A stretch of DNA of 21,159 nucleotides, taken from the NCBI GenBank assembly GCA_021783175.1, contig JAJXUF010000050.1, forward strand, positions 1-21,159, read 5' to 3'. Every line of letters begins with the position of its first letter. Positions within the stretch are counted from its first letter, which is position 1. The notes below the pieces were generated by a model that saw only the letters and a list, made by a program, of their open reading frames with translations, had not been told where the DNA came from and did not search any database. Made by a program: the position numbers and the translations under genes. This DNA comes from Pseudomonadota bacterium (GTDB taxonomy: Bacteria > Pseudomonadota > Gammaproteobacteria > Acidiferrobacterales > UBA6901). Shown piece after piece: positions 7,941-15,436 of the stretch.

Positions 7941-9251
7941 ATGGGAGGACTAGCTCACAAAGTGGCGGCGGCTATTTCGAAGGAAACGCGCCTTATCATG
8001 CGTGATCGCGAAGCGCTGCTTATCCTTTTCATCATGCCGATAGCGTTCGTCGTGATCATGTCATTGGCGCTGCAGGACGCCTTCAGCGAGCGGGCCGGCG
8101 TCCACTTTCCGCTCCTTATTGTAAATCGGGACCAAGGTGCCGTTGGCCGTGCCATCGTCAGCGCTTTTTCGACAAGCAAGTTTTTCGCTGTTCATGTGGC
8201 TGACGCGCACGATCATGCGCCGATGCCCGACGCGAACGAGGTACGCAAGGATCTTGTTGCAGGACACTACGAATTTGCCATTGTAGTTCCGGTCGACGCC
8301 ACCCGGCAGGCTGTGACGCGGATACAGCAGCGACTTGGCCTGGCACAACACCAGTTACCGGTCGCGCTGCCCGTTAAATTGCAACTGATGGCCGACCCCA
8401 CGATACGCGCAGACCACCGCGAACTCGTTGCAGCAGCGCTCAATCGCATACTTCAGCGAATTGAGTCACAAATGCTCTTGCAACAGATCGCGCAGGTCGG
8501 GCGGCGAATTACGGCAGCAACAGGGGGGGGCCCGGGCGTTCCCGCGCTGCGGGCACCAAAGACAATGGACGCGTTCGCTGAACTTTCCGCCGGCAGCGAA
8601 ATGGCCGGCGGTGCTGGCGTGCCGATCCCCACGTCAGTCCAACAGAATGCTCCGGCCTGGACCCTGCTCGCGATGTTTTTCCTGGTCGTCCCGCTGTCGG
8701 TAACTTTCATCAAGGAGCGGCAACAGGGCAGCCTGATTCGCCTTCAGTCCATGCCGGTGCCTGCCTGGGTAATGCTTGCCGGCAAGATTGCACCCTACTT
8801 CGTGATCAACCAGATTCAAGTGACGATCATATTTTTGGTCGGTAAATACGTCCTGCCACACTTAGGAGGCGAAGCGCTCGAAATCGGCCATGCGCCCGAG
8901 GCCATCGCTCTCGTTTCCATGGCCGCAAGCCTGGCAGCGATCGGTTTTGGCCTGGTTGTCGCAACCTTCGCTCGCACCCAGGAGCAGGCGACCACTTTCG
9001 GGGCCACGTCGGTCCTGATTCTGGCGGCAATCGGCGGTGTCATGGTGCCGAAGCTGGTGATGCCCAGCCTGCTACAGAAGGTGGCAAACATCTCTCCGCT
9101 TTCGTGGGGGCTCGACGGCTTCCTCGACATATTCGTGCGCGGCGGCGGGGTGCATCAAGTGATTCCGGCAGTCGCTAAAATGATGACGTTCGCAGCAATA
9201 TGTTTTGTAATCGCGGCTGTGCGATTTAGGATCGTATTGCGTCGCGGCTGA
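7941..9251 (+). CDS. ABC-2 type transporter permease
   Basis: A 436-aa membrane subunit. One N-terminal helix (residues about 26-43) is followed by a long extracytoplasmic domain (about 45-235), then five helices (about 238-256, 278-301, 321-343, 351-369, 412-428). This is the layout of the ABC2_membrane_3/YhbS-YhhJ-like exporters. The extracytoplasmic part contains likely coiled or helical sections (RIQQRLGLAQ, LNRILQRIESQMLLQQIAQ). It begins 9 bases after the ATPase gene. The codons for Gly195-197 contain a run of eight G (8523-8530), a possible slippage or sequencing-error site. Substrate specificity cannot be read from the sequence; pigment export is inferred from the neighbours. Confidence 0.9.
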   Translation: MGGLAHKVAAAISKETRLIMRDREALLILFIMPIAFVVIMSLALQDAFSERAGVHFPLLIVNRDQGAVGRAIVSAFSTSKFFAVHVADAHDHAPMPDANEVRKDLVAGHYEFAIVVPVDATRQAVTRIQQRLGLAQHQLPVALPVKLQLMADPTIRADHRELVAAALNRILQRIESQMLLQQIAQVGRRITAATGGGPGVPALRAPKTMDAFAELSAGSEMAGGAGVPIPTSVQQNAPAWTLLAMFFLVVPLSVTFIKERQQGSLIRLQSMPVPAWVMLAGKIAPYFVINQIQVTIIFLVGKYVLPHLGGEALEIGHAPEAIALVSMAASLAAIGFGLVVATFARTQEQATTFGATSVLILAAIGGVMVPKLVMPSLLQKVANISPLSWGLDGFLDIFVRGGGVHQVIPAVAKMMTFAAICFVIAAVRFRIVLRRG

Positions 9252-9290
9252 CCACCTGCAAAATCCAGCTCGAATACACACGGGGCAACA

Positions 9291-9563
9291 ATGCAACCAG
9301 GATCGCTCGATACGCAACTGAAACTAGAGCTAAAGAAGCTCATTATTCACGCCTGCAATAAGGATCTTGCACCGGAGGCCATTTCCGATGAGGACTCTCT
9401 GGTAGGCAAAGGGTCGACACTGGGGTTGGATTCGCTCGACGTGCTTCAAGTGAACGTGGCTGTAGCTCAGCGCTTCGGCGTGCGCATTGAGGACAGCAAG
9501 CACGCGCGGCGCGTGATGAAATCCATCAACTCTCTGGCCGATTTCATTCAGCCCGGGGAATAG
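9291..9563 (+). CDS. acyl carrier protein
   Basis: A 90-aa ACP. The phosphopantetheine attachment site is Ser48 in GLDSLDVLQ, on a typical four-helix scaffold. The third helix and loop are more basic than in housekeeping ACP (KHARRVMKS). It lies 39 bp behind the permease and 8 bp ahead of the ketosynthase, so it is the dedicated carrier of the plus-strand KS pair. It differs from the second ACP at 17494, suggesting the two carriers serve separate chains, for example one for the aryl polyene and one for the resorcinol acyl precursors. The ribosome site is weak (GGGG before the ATG). Confidence 0.9.
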   Translation: MQPGSLDTQLKLELKKLIIHACNKDLAPEAISDEDSLVGKGSTLGLDSLDVLQVNVAVAQRFGVRIEDSKHARRVMKSINSLADFIQPGE

Positions 9564-9571
9564 GCGTACTC

Positions 9572-10732
9572 ATGTCCGCGGTTCCCATAATCGGTCTGGG
9601 AATGGTGTCGTGCTACGGTGCCGGCCTGGATCCACTGGTTGACGCACTCCGTAACGGCCAAGCACGCCCTCAGCCGCCGACTCGCTTTCCCATCTCCATC
9701 GCCGACAAGATCAAGGTCGCGCAGCTAGATGGGGCGGATTTGGCGCGTGGCGAACAAGGGGCTGAGGCGGTAATTCTCTCCGCCGTGGAACAGGCACTGG
9801 CCGATGCCAACCTGACAATTGCCGATGATGTGTTCGCCGACTGTGCGCTGATCGTAGGCAGCAGCGGTTTTCTATATGCCGCCGAAGACGAATATCGCTT
9901 TACCATGGAGAAAACGGGGCAACCATCTGATCCGCCCCTGCACAGCACAGGCTGGATCGCTGCCAGGCTAGCCCACCGCCTGGCTATCGGCGGTCCAGTA
10001 TTGAGTCTATCGACGGCGTGCTCGTCAAGCGCAAACGCTCTTATCGTTGCAGCGGCAATGATTCAGCGCGGTCGCGTACGCCGTGCACTGGTCATCGGCG
10101 CCGAGGGCCTGAGCGCCATAAGCCTTAACGGCTTTTATTCGCTGATGCTGCTGGATCCGGAAGGGTGCAGACCGTTCGACCGCGATCGTCGCGGTCTTCA
10201 GCTTGGCGAAGGTGCAGCCGCACTCATACTACAGGCCAGCGATGATCGAGACCCGCGTCCCGCCAGTGCATCATTTTGCGGCGGCGCAAATCTTTGCGAT
10301 ATCCATCACGTCACGAGCGCAACACCCGACGGCAGCGCTATGCGCCGAGTAATTTCCGACGCGCTAAATGCCAGCGCCACCGCACCGCAGAACATCCTCG
10401 CCATCAAGGCCCATGGCACAGGCAGTTTGGATAATGATACTGCCGAAGCAGCGGCAATGCGCGCACTCTACCCCGGAGGAATTCCACCATTTACTGCTAT
10501 CAAGCGTTACATAGGTCATACGCTTGGAGCCTGCGGCGCGATGGAAACTGCAGCTTTCATCGGCTGCCTGCGGTCAGGCTTTATTCCGCGCGCGGCTGGA
10601 TTCGAAGAGCCGGACCCAAAACTTTCCATTTCCCCATTGCGCAGCACCGCAGCGGCACGACCGGGCCGCTACCTGCTCAATTTTTTTGGCTTCGGCGGGA
10701 ACTACGCGTCCTTGGTGATTGCCCATGAATAA
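9572..10732 (+). CDS. second beta-ketoacyl-ACP synthase, catalytically complete
   Basis: A 386-aa FabF-type ketosynthase with Cys150 in STACSSS, His281 in AHGTGS and His316 in GHTLGACGA, plus the terminal FFGFGGNYAS. All catalytic residues are intact. It is only distantly similar to the KS at 4008. It lies between an ACP and a cysteine-less partner, so it probably forms its own heterodimer. Possible roles are the APE ketosynthase ApeR, or a KS that builds the 3-oxoacyl chain condensed by DarB. ATG starts 8 bp after the ACP stop, and the stop overlaps the next start. KS activity is very likely; the substrate is unresolved. Confidence 0.9.
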   Translation: MSAVPIIGLGMVSCYGAGLDPLVDALRNGQARPQPPTRFPISIADKIKVAQLDGADLARGEQGAEAVILSAVEQALADANLTIADDVFADCALIVGSSGFLYAAEDEYRFTMEKTGQPSDPPLHSTGWIAARLAHRLAIGGPVLSLSTACSSSANALIVAAAMIQRGRVRRALVIGAEGLSAISLNGFYSLMLLDPEGCRPFDRDRRGLQLGEGAAALILQASDDRDPRPASASFCGGANLCDIHHVTSATPDGSAMRRVISDALNASATAPQNILAIKAHGTGSLDNDTAEAAAMRALYPGGIPPFTAIKRYIGHTLGACGAMETAAFIGCLRSGFIPRAAGFEEPDPKLSISPLRSTAAARPGRYLLNFFGFGGNYASLVIAHE

Positions 10733-11705
10733 ATCACCAAGCCAGACGGCATACATTCATAGCGCCGTGGCGCTCGGCGCGCAAAAAGACTATCTGCCGG
10801 AACAACGGCGCGCGTTGCGAGCCGACCCGCAACCGACTGACCTCAAAGAACTTACCCGCCAGGTGACCGGGCAAAACCTGCGCCAAGCCTCGCATTTTGT
10901 CGAACTTGCGGCCACTGGTTCGCAGCTTTGCCTTCAGCGCCTCGCTCAGCCTGCCCCGACTGCCACCGCTGTGTATGTAGGCACAGGTCTGGCTGAAGTC
11001 CGCAAGACACGCATACTTTTTGCCCAGGTCATGCCGCCGGGTCCCGGCTCGGCATCTCCGTTTGATTTCATCAATTCGGCGAACAACATGGCAGCGTTTT
11101 ACGTGGCCAAGCTTGCTGGCATTAGCGCACGAAACCTTACGGTAATGGCGGAAGAATTTTCATTCGAGCAGGCTTTGGTGCTTGCCATTTCTGACCTGCA
11201 CTGCGGGGAGTGCGCCGCGGCACTGGTCGGTGGTGTGGATGAAAATTCCAGCCCGCGCGAACAGCACCTGCGGCATATCGATCTGCGCGACGATCAGGTA
11301 ATGGGCGAAGGCAGCAGCTGGTTATATCTCACGCGCGACCGCGAAGGCGCCCTTGGTGAGGTGCTGAATGTGGAATCCCTACCCGCATATGCGACAAACA
11401 CATCATGGCTGGAGACGACCGCCGCGCACCTTGAGCAATGGGTTAAACACGACGGTTCAGCTAAATTGTTGGCGGGATTCCGAATGACATCGGAAGAAAT
11501 TGTCGCGCTGCTTCGCCGCATCCCGGCATTAAAAGCGGAAAAATATCTGGACAATTGCGGATGCTTCTTCAGTGCTGCCGCTTTCGGCTTGGCCACCGCC
11601 TTCGATCACAGGGCGGCGTCATCACAGCTTTACCTGCACATCAATCGAGACGCCGCCGGCAATGCGATGATCGTGGCGTTGCGTGTGTTTGGATCGGGAG
11701 ACTGA
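10725..11705 (+). CDS. ketosynthase-like protein lacking catalytic residues, putative chain-length-factor partner
   Basis: A 326-aa thiolase-fold protein. The nucleophile elbow region is LTVMAEEFSFEQAL (residues 138-151), where the active-site Cys is replaced and two Glu are present. The second-histidine region is replaced by NCGCFFSAAAFGLATA near the C-terminus, with no catalytic His. Fold hallmarks persist, such as AALVGGVDENSS and INSANNMAAFYVAK. This is the pattern of a chain-length factor, but it is not the ApeC type seen at 3202. The start is taken as ATG at 10725, overlapping the KS stop by 8 bases; a TTG at 10719 is less likely. A tight overlap fits a KS heterodimer. It is the last gene of the operon, 35 bp from the convergent operon. 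Confidence 0.82.
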   Translation: MNKSPSQTAYIHSAVALGAQKDYLPEQRRALRADPQPTDLKELTRQVTGQNLRQASHFVELAATGSQLCLQRLAQPAPTATAVYVGTGLAEVRKTRILFAQVMPPGPGSASPFDFINSANNMAAFYVAKLAGISARNLTVMAEEFSFEQALVLAISDLHCGECAAALVGGVDENSSPREQHLRHIDLRDDQVMGEGSSWLYLTRDREGALGEVLNVESLPAYATNTSWLETTAAHLEQWVKHDGSAKLLAGFRMTSEEIVALLRRIPALKAEKYLDNCGCFFSAAAFGLATAFDHRAASSQLYLHINRDAAGNAMIVALRVFGSGD

Positions 11706-11707
11706 TG

Positions 11708-11733
11708 CTTCGTCCGTGAGTTTCACGACGAAG
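11708..11733. terminator. hairpin between convergent pigment operons
   Basis: CTTCGTC and ACGAAG-type arms form about 10 base pairs with one bulged C and a 5-nt loop, filling most of the 35-bp gap between two converging operons. No long T-run follows on either side, so it may act as a factor-aided or RNA-stabilising terminator for both transcripts. Confidence 0.5.
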
Positions 11734-11740
11734 GCAGCTG

Positions 11741-12745
11741 CTAAACGGTTTTCTGTAGGTTGCGAAAGATACGCTCTTCGCGGTCGGCGCACTCTAGAAG
11801 AATTTCGCCTAGGCGCGCGTAAGCGCGCGCATCGGTTTCATGCGCTTTGCAAAGCACAGCGCCCTGCACCGCAAAGTCACGCCAGCGATCTCCAGTTTCG
11901 GTCATCGCGCGCGATGCTTCGCGCAGCGGCTCGGACTCAAGCAACTCGCCTGCTTCCTGCAAGAACGCAGCAAATATGAAGCGGAATCCCGCTCCGCCGG
12001 TTCCGATTTCCTCCTGCATTCGCACAACGCTACCCACCCAGACTAGCGCCTGTTCGCCTCCTAGACGTACTGGCCATTGCGCCATCCGGCGCGCCAGACG
12101 CCGGATTCCGCGTACTCCAAGGAACGGCATTGGTACATCCAGCATCTGCTTGCAGGTATCGCGAATTGCGCCGCGTACGGCAGTCGCCAGATCCGGCGAT
12201 TGCGGCACGACGTCCGGGTAATAGAGCAATCCGCGCGGCGCAAAAGTGCCTTTGGCGAAACGCGCGCGGCGCAGATCCGCCGCTGGGCAGACAACCGTAT
12301 CCTCAAAAACGGGGTCGCTCAGCAGATAATCGTTGTCCCGCTTACCATAGGCAACAAGATTGTGCGCATTGAACTGAAAGCGCATGTCGGAAGGAAAGTA
12401 CGGGAGCCAAAATACGCAGGTTTGAAGTCCTACCGGCTGTCCCTGAGCCAGCAGTTCGTCTAGTGCCTGCATGCCGGCGTTTTGATCTCGAAACCGCAGG
12501 TGCCGCATGCGCACACCCAGTCGTTTGCACACATTCTTGATGATGCCGCGCGGCGCGCTACGATATGAAGTCAACGGGATGCCGCCCATCTTGATCAGAG
12601 GCAGGTGCACGAAAAAAAGCCCCCCGCCGATACCGAAGACCATCGGCTCGCTCAGGTCGAGACCACGCTGGCGAAGCAAAGCGCTAACGGTGCCACTTTC
12701 GCAGTGCCCGGAATGACGGTGATCAAATTCCATCGACCTTTCCAT
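11741..12745 (-). CDS. BtrH-like cysteine acyltransferase (BtrH_N plus DUF4872-like)
   Basis: A 334-aa protein. The N-terminal half matches the BtrH family, a papain-like fold. In butirosin biosynthesis BtrH transfers an acyl group from an ACP to an aminoglycoside. Probable catalytic residues are Cys15 in GHCESG, His128 in FNAHNLVAYG and Asp144 in LLSDP, in the usual Cys-His-Asp order. The C-terminal half (about 190-334) is helical and resembles the DUF4872 region. It overlaps the upstream 148-aa gene by 23 bases; ATG at 12733 is an alternative start. Family members occur in flexirubin clusters of Bacteroidetes as I recall. I infer that it joins the polyene acyl-ACP to the resorcinol hydroxyl; the reaction is not shown by sequence. 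Confidence 0.82.
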   Translation of the reverse strand: MERSMEFDHRHSGHCESGTVSALLRQRGLDLSEPMVFGIGGGLFFVHLPLIKMGGIPLTSYRSAPRGIIKNVCKRLGVRMRHLRFRDQNAGMQALDELLAQGQPVGLQTCVFWLPYFPSDMRFQFNAHNLVAYGKRDNDYLLSDPVFEDTVVCPAADLRRARFAKGTFAPRGLLYYPDVVPQSPDLATAVRGAIRDTCKQMLDVPMPFLGVRGIRRLARRMAQWPVRLGGEQALVWVGSVVRMQEEIGTGGAGFRFIFAAFLQEAGELLESEPLREASRAMTETGDRWRDFAVQGAVLCKAHETDARAYARLGEILLECADREERIFRNLQKTV

Positions 12746-13169
12746 GCGCTCTTTCTCCTCCAGCCCCTGTGGGCGGTGCAGGGATGGTGCTCAGGGTTTC
12801 GACGCTAATTCCGAGTGCTTGCGCATAGCGTGCCAGTAGCTCTGGTTTTAGGCGCGCAAATACTTCCGGCTTCAAGTGGCGACGCACGCGCAGGCGCCAG
12901 ATTCCGGCATTCGCGGAAAGCAGCGCCACTGTCATCTGACAGCGCGCCATATGGTAAGCGAGGGGACTGGCAAGCCCGCGCTCGACCTGCTGGCGCGCGT
13001 TTTCGAGAGCCTGCCTGACCTGATCGACCGCTTGAGCATTGACGATCTTTTCAACTTCCCAGCCGCGGCTTGGAACGACAATATAATGCCCGGCGTCATC
13101 CTGGGCATAGCAGGCGCGGCGATTGCCCTCGAGCATCGACTCTTCCTGAGGCACGTCGGTTGCTTTCAT
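12723..13169 (-). CDS. unknown 148-aa protein between DarB and the BtrH-like gene
   Basis: I do not recognise a named family. The protein is soluble, with no signal peptide or membrane segment. The N-terminal part includes YIVVPSRGWEVEKI and looks like a short beta-rich unit. The middle is strongly helical (residues about 48-75, QVRQALENARQQVERGL). The C-terminal region (about 97-130, VRRHLKPEVFARLKP then LLARYAQALGISVE) resembles a helix-turn-helix-like helical bundle. It begins 22 bp after darB and overlaps the next gene by 23 bases, so it is cotranscribed and probably coupled with the BtrH-like enzyme. It might be a small regulator or a partner protein. ATG at residue 12 is an alternative start. 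Confidence 0.75.
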   Translation of the reverse strand: MKATDVPQEESMLEGNRRACYAQDDAGHYIVVPSRGWEVEKIVNAQAVDQVRQALENARQQVERGLASPLAYHMARCQMTVALLSANAGIWRLRVRRHLKPEVFARLKPELLARYAQALGISVETLSTIPAPPTGAGGERAHGKVDGI

Positions 13170-13191
13170 GGGGCTGCTCCAGCGCGCCCGG

Positions 13192-14346
13192 CTAAACCAC
13201 AGTAAGATGCATGTAGTAGACGGAAAAGCGAGCGCTTTCGGGGATATAGCACAGCAGGCGGTCGCCCTTCTTGAGCCGTCCGGAATAGAAAAGTTCTTCC
13301 AAGATCAGATAGATTGCCGCCGATCCAATATTTCCTTTACTGGTGAGATTGGTGAACCAGCGCTCCATGGGAATGACAAAACCGCACCCTGCCATTGCAT
13401 CGTGCAGACGTTCGCGAAAATACTCCGATGAGTAATGCGGCAGAAACCACGTTACGTCTTCGGCACGTAAATCATGGCGCCCTGCTATGGCGGGTAATGC
13501 GCGCTGAACGGTCGCAGGCAGAACCTGTTCATTGAGCAGGCGCGCATCCTGTTTTACGGCGAAGTAACTCTGCGCCAATACGTCTTGCGGACTCGTCGCC
13601 TCCCGCCAACCCTGCAGACTTCCGTCCGGTCTCTTAATCGCACCACTGTACATACATACCGGCATGTCCCCGGCAAACGATAGGCCATCGATCCAGTCCA
13701 CGCGCAAAGACAGCCGTTCCGGGTTGGGTGTTGGACCCAACAACGCGGCGCCCGCCCCATCCGACAGCATCCAGCGCAGAAAGTCCTTTTCGAATGCTAG
13801 CTCCGGCCGGTTCTCGATGGCGGCAAGCTGTGCCTCCATTTCCGGCTCGAAATTCAAGCCGCGCATGAAACTCGATGCAAATTCCGACCCGGTGCTGATT
13901 GCATGTCGTGTCAAACCCGCAGCAACATTGAGATAGGCCGATTTCATTGCGCTCATGCCGGATGTGCAGACACCGGCTGTCGATATCACTTCGATCGCCG
14001 GCCAAGCAAGTTCGCCGTGGACCATGTTGCCGTGCGCAGGCTTAATCTGGTCAGGCCCCGCGGTACCGCAAGCGAGCAAACCAATCTGCTCGGGACTGAC
14101 GTCAGAACGCGCTAGCAGCTGGCGCACGGCCTGCGCTGCCATCTGCGCGTTGTTGTGAGTGTATTTTCCGGTTCGTGGGTCTATTGCGTAATAGCGGGTG
14201 CGGATACCGTTGTTGCGCAACATGATACGTCGCGCGCGCGATGGCTTGCCACCCACCATACCAAGCAGCTGTTCCATCTGGTCATTTTCAACAGGTGCGT
14301 TCGGCAGGAAGCCCGCCAGCTCAGTAATGTATACGGTAGCTGCCAT
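13192..14346 (-). CDS. darB: dialkylresorcinol-forming ketosynthase DarB (FabH-type KS III)
   Basis: A 384-aa ketosynthase III relative. The triad is Cys127 in TAGVCTSGM, His304 in FLPHYSS and Asn339 in KGNIGSAA. It is longer than FabH (about 320 aa) and lies next to a DarA homologue, which identifies the DarB group. DarB condenses two acyl thioesters (a 3-oxoacyl and an enoyl thioester) and cyclises them to a 2,5-dialkylcyclohexane-1,3-dione. DarA then aromatises this to the resorcinol. The 69-bp leader is AT-rich, has a TATAAT just upstream of the ATG and no Shine-Dalgarno site. Family assignment is strong. Confidence 0.92.
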   Translation of the reverse strand: MAATVYITELAGFLPNAPVENDQMEQLLGMVGGKPSRARRIMLRNNGIRTRYYAIDPRTGKYTHNNAQMAAQAVRQLLARSDVSPEQIGLLACGTAGPDQIKPAHGNMVHGELAWPAIEVISTAGVCTSGMSAMKSAYLNVAAGLTRHAISTGSEFASSFMRGLNFEPEMEAQLAAIENRPELAFEKDFLRWMLSDGAGAALLGPTPNPERLSLRVDWIDGLSFAGDMPVCMYSGAIKRPDGSLQGWREATSPQDVLAQSYFAVKQDARLLNEQVLPATVQRALPAIAGRHDLRAEDVTWFLPHYSSEYFRERLHDAMAGCGFVIPMERWFTNLTSKGNIGSAAIYLILEELFYSGRLKKGDRLLCYIPESARFSVYYMHLTVV

Positions 14347-14357
14347 ATATTAATTTA

Positions 14358-14363
14358 ATTATA
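14358..14363 (-). promoter_or_regulatory. TATAAT box just before darB
   Basis: A perfect -10 consensus lies 11 bases before the darB ATG on the coding strand, in an AT-rich island within GC-rich surroundings. No good -35 is visible at 16-18 bp. If used, transcription would start only about 5 bases before the ATG, giving an almost leaderless mRNA, which fits the missing Shine-Dalgarno site. Confidence 0.3.
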
Positions 14364-14415
14364 GTGAATGTCTTGCCCGAAACTTATATGCACTATTCTG
14401 GACTGCCACCCGACT

Positions 14416-15360
14416 CTAGGCGTAACGCCCTAGCCGGTCGGTGGCCGATCCGGATGGCAGCTCGAGTTGCACTACCTCTGCGTCCATGCGCTTGCGCAGC
14501 AGCGGGCGCAATACGGCACGCACAATGATGCCTAGCGGGACAACGGTCAATATCATAGTCACGAGAAACATCACATACAGCAACAGCACAGCCTTTCGCG
14601 ACCCAGACCCTGGCGGTGCAATGCGCCTCAAGAGCCTGCCCCAAACCAGGAAGCTGCGATGCGCGATCCTTTCGCCGACAATGTAACCGGGGTTCACATG
14701 CACCGCCCCTAATCCCGCCAACAAGGATGGAACTGTCCCAGATTGTAACAGATGTAGCGAATCTGCTATGGCACGACCAAATCGCGCAGCCCCGGCAATG
14801 TCTGCTTCGCTCACCCCGGCTGGCGGAAAAATGCCCCAGAATCCATCCTTTTTTCCTGTAAGCAGCCAGCGTGGCGTGGTTACAAACGTTGCCCATGGAG
14901 GCCCCTGATCCACCAAAACCGCGTTGTCGATAAGCCTTGCTCCGGCGGCCGAAAGTAACATTTTGACCTTCTCCTGCGCGGTCAGCCACATATTGCGACA
15001 CGCGATGAAGGTGATTACGGGCGTATCGTTGAGCACGCGCGCGGCGGGCGATTTTAGGAATGCCACAATCGGAGGCGAGGGGGACAGAAACCATACCTGA
15101 TAGGCTAAAACAACGAGATCGAAATCACTGTCTAGCTCGAAAGACAGTGGTTTCAGGCGCGGTGGATCGAGATAGACCGACTCCGGAAATACATCCAGAA
15201 AACTGAAAAAACCCCATGGAAACGGATATGGCTGCTCCGGCTGCAGGTTCTGCCATATGATTTCCACATCGGCACGCTGCGCCAATGGAGCCATAAAAGA
15301 CTGGGTTGCGCGTGTCAGCTGACCCGTCTGGGAATAATAGAGCACTAGAATGCGCTTCAT
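14416..15360 (-). CDS. darA: dialkylresorcinol aromatase/condensing enzyme DarA
   Basis: A 314-aa protein. It opens with a flavodoxin-like strand and loop, ILVLYYSQTGQL (residues 4-15), similar to the FMN phosphate-binding loop. A conserved core follows (AYQVWFLSPSPP, 86-97; FIACRNMW, 118-125), then a hydrophobic segment (about 257-279) consistent with a membrane helix near the C-terminus, and a basic tail. DarA works after DarB, oxidising the cyclohexanedione to the aromatic dialkylresorcinol; a flavodoxin-like fold suits such a redox step. The start is ATG with AGGAG 6 bases upstream. It lies 76 bp after the acyl activating gene and 69 bp before darB, in the same operon. Confidence 0.88.
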   Translation of the reverse strand: MKRILVLYYSQTGQLTRATQSFMAPLAQRADVEIIWQNLQPEQPYPFPWGFFSFLDVFPESVYLDPPRLKPLSFELDSDFDLVVLAYQVWFLSPSPPIVAFLKSPAARVLNDTPVITFIACRNMWLTAQEKVKMLLSAAGARLIDNAVLVDQGPPWATFVTTPRWLLTGKKDGFWGIFPPAGVSEADIAGAARFGRAIADSLHLLQSGTVPSLLAGLGAVHVNPGYIVGERIAHRSFLVWGRLLRRIAPPGSGSRKAVLLLYVMFLVTMILTVVPLGIIVRAVLRPLLRKRMDAEVVQLELPSGSATDRLGRYA

Positions 15361-15436
15361 AACGGGCTCCTGTCCCGAAAGTTTGCGTTCTCACGAAAAG
15401 GGAATTACAGACCGGCCAGAGCGTTCGCCCCATGCT

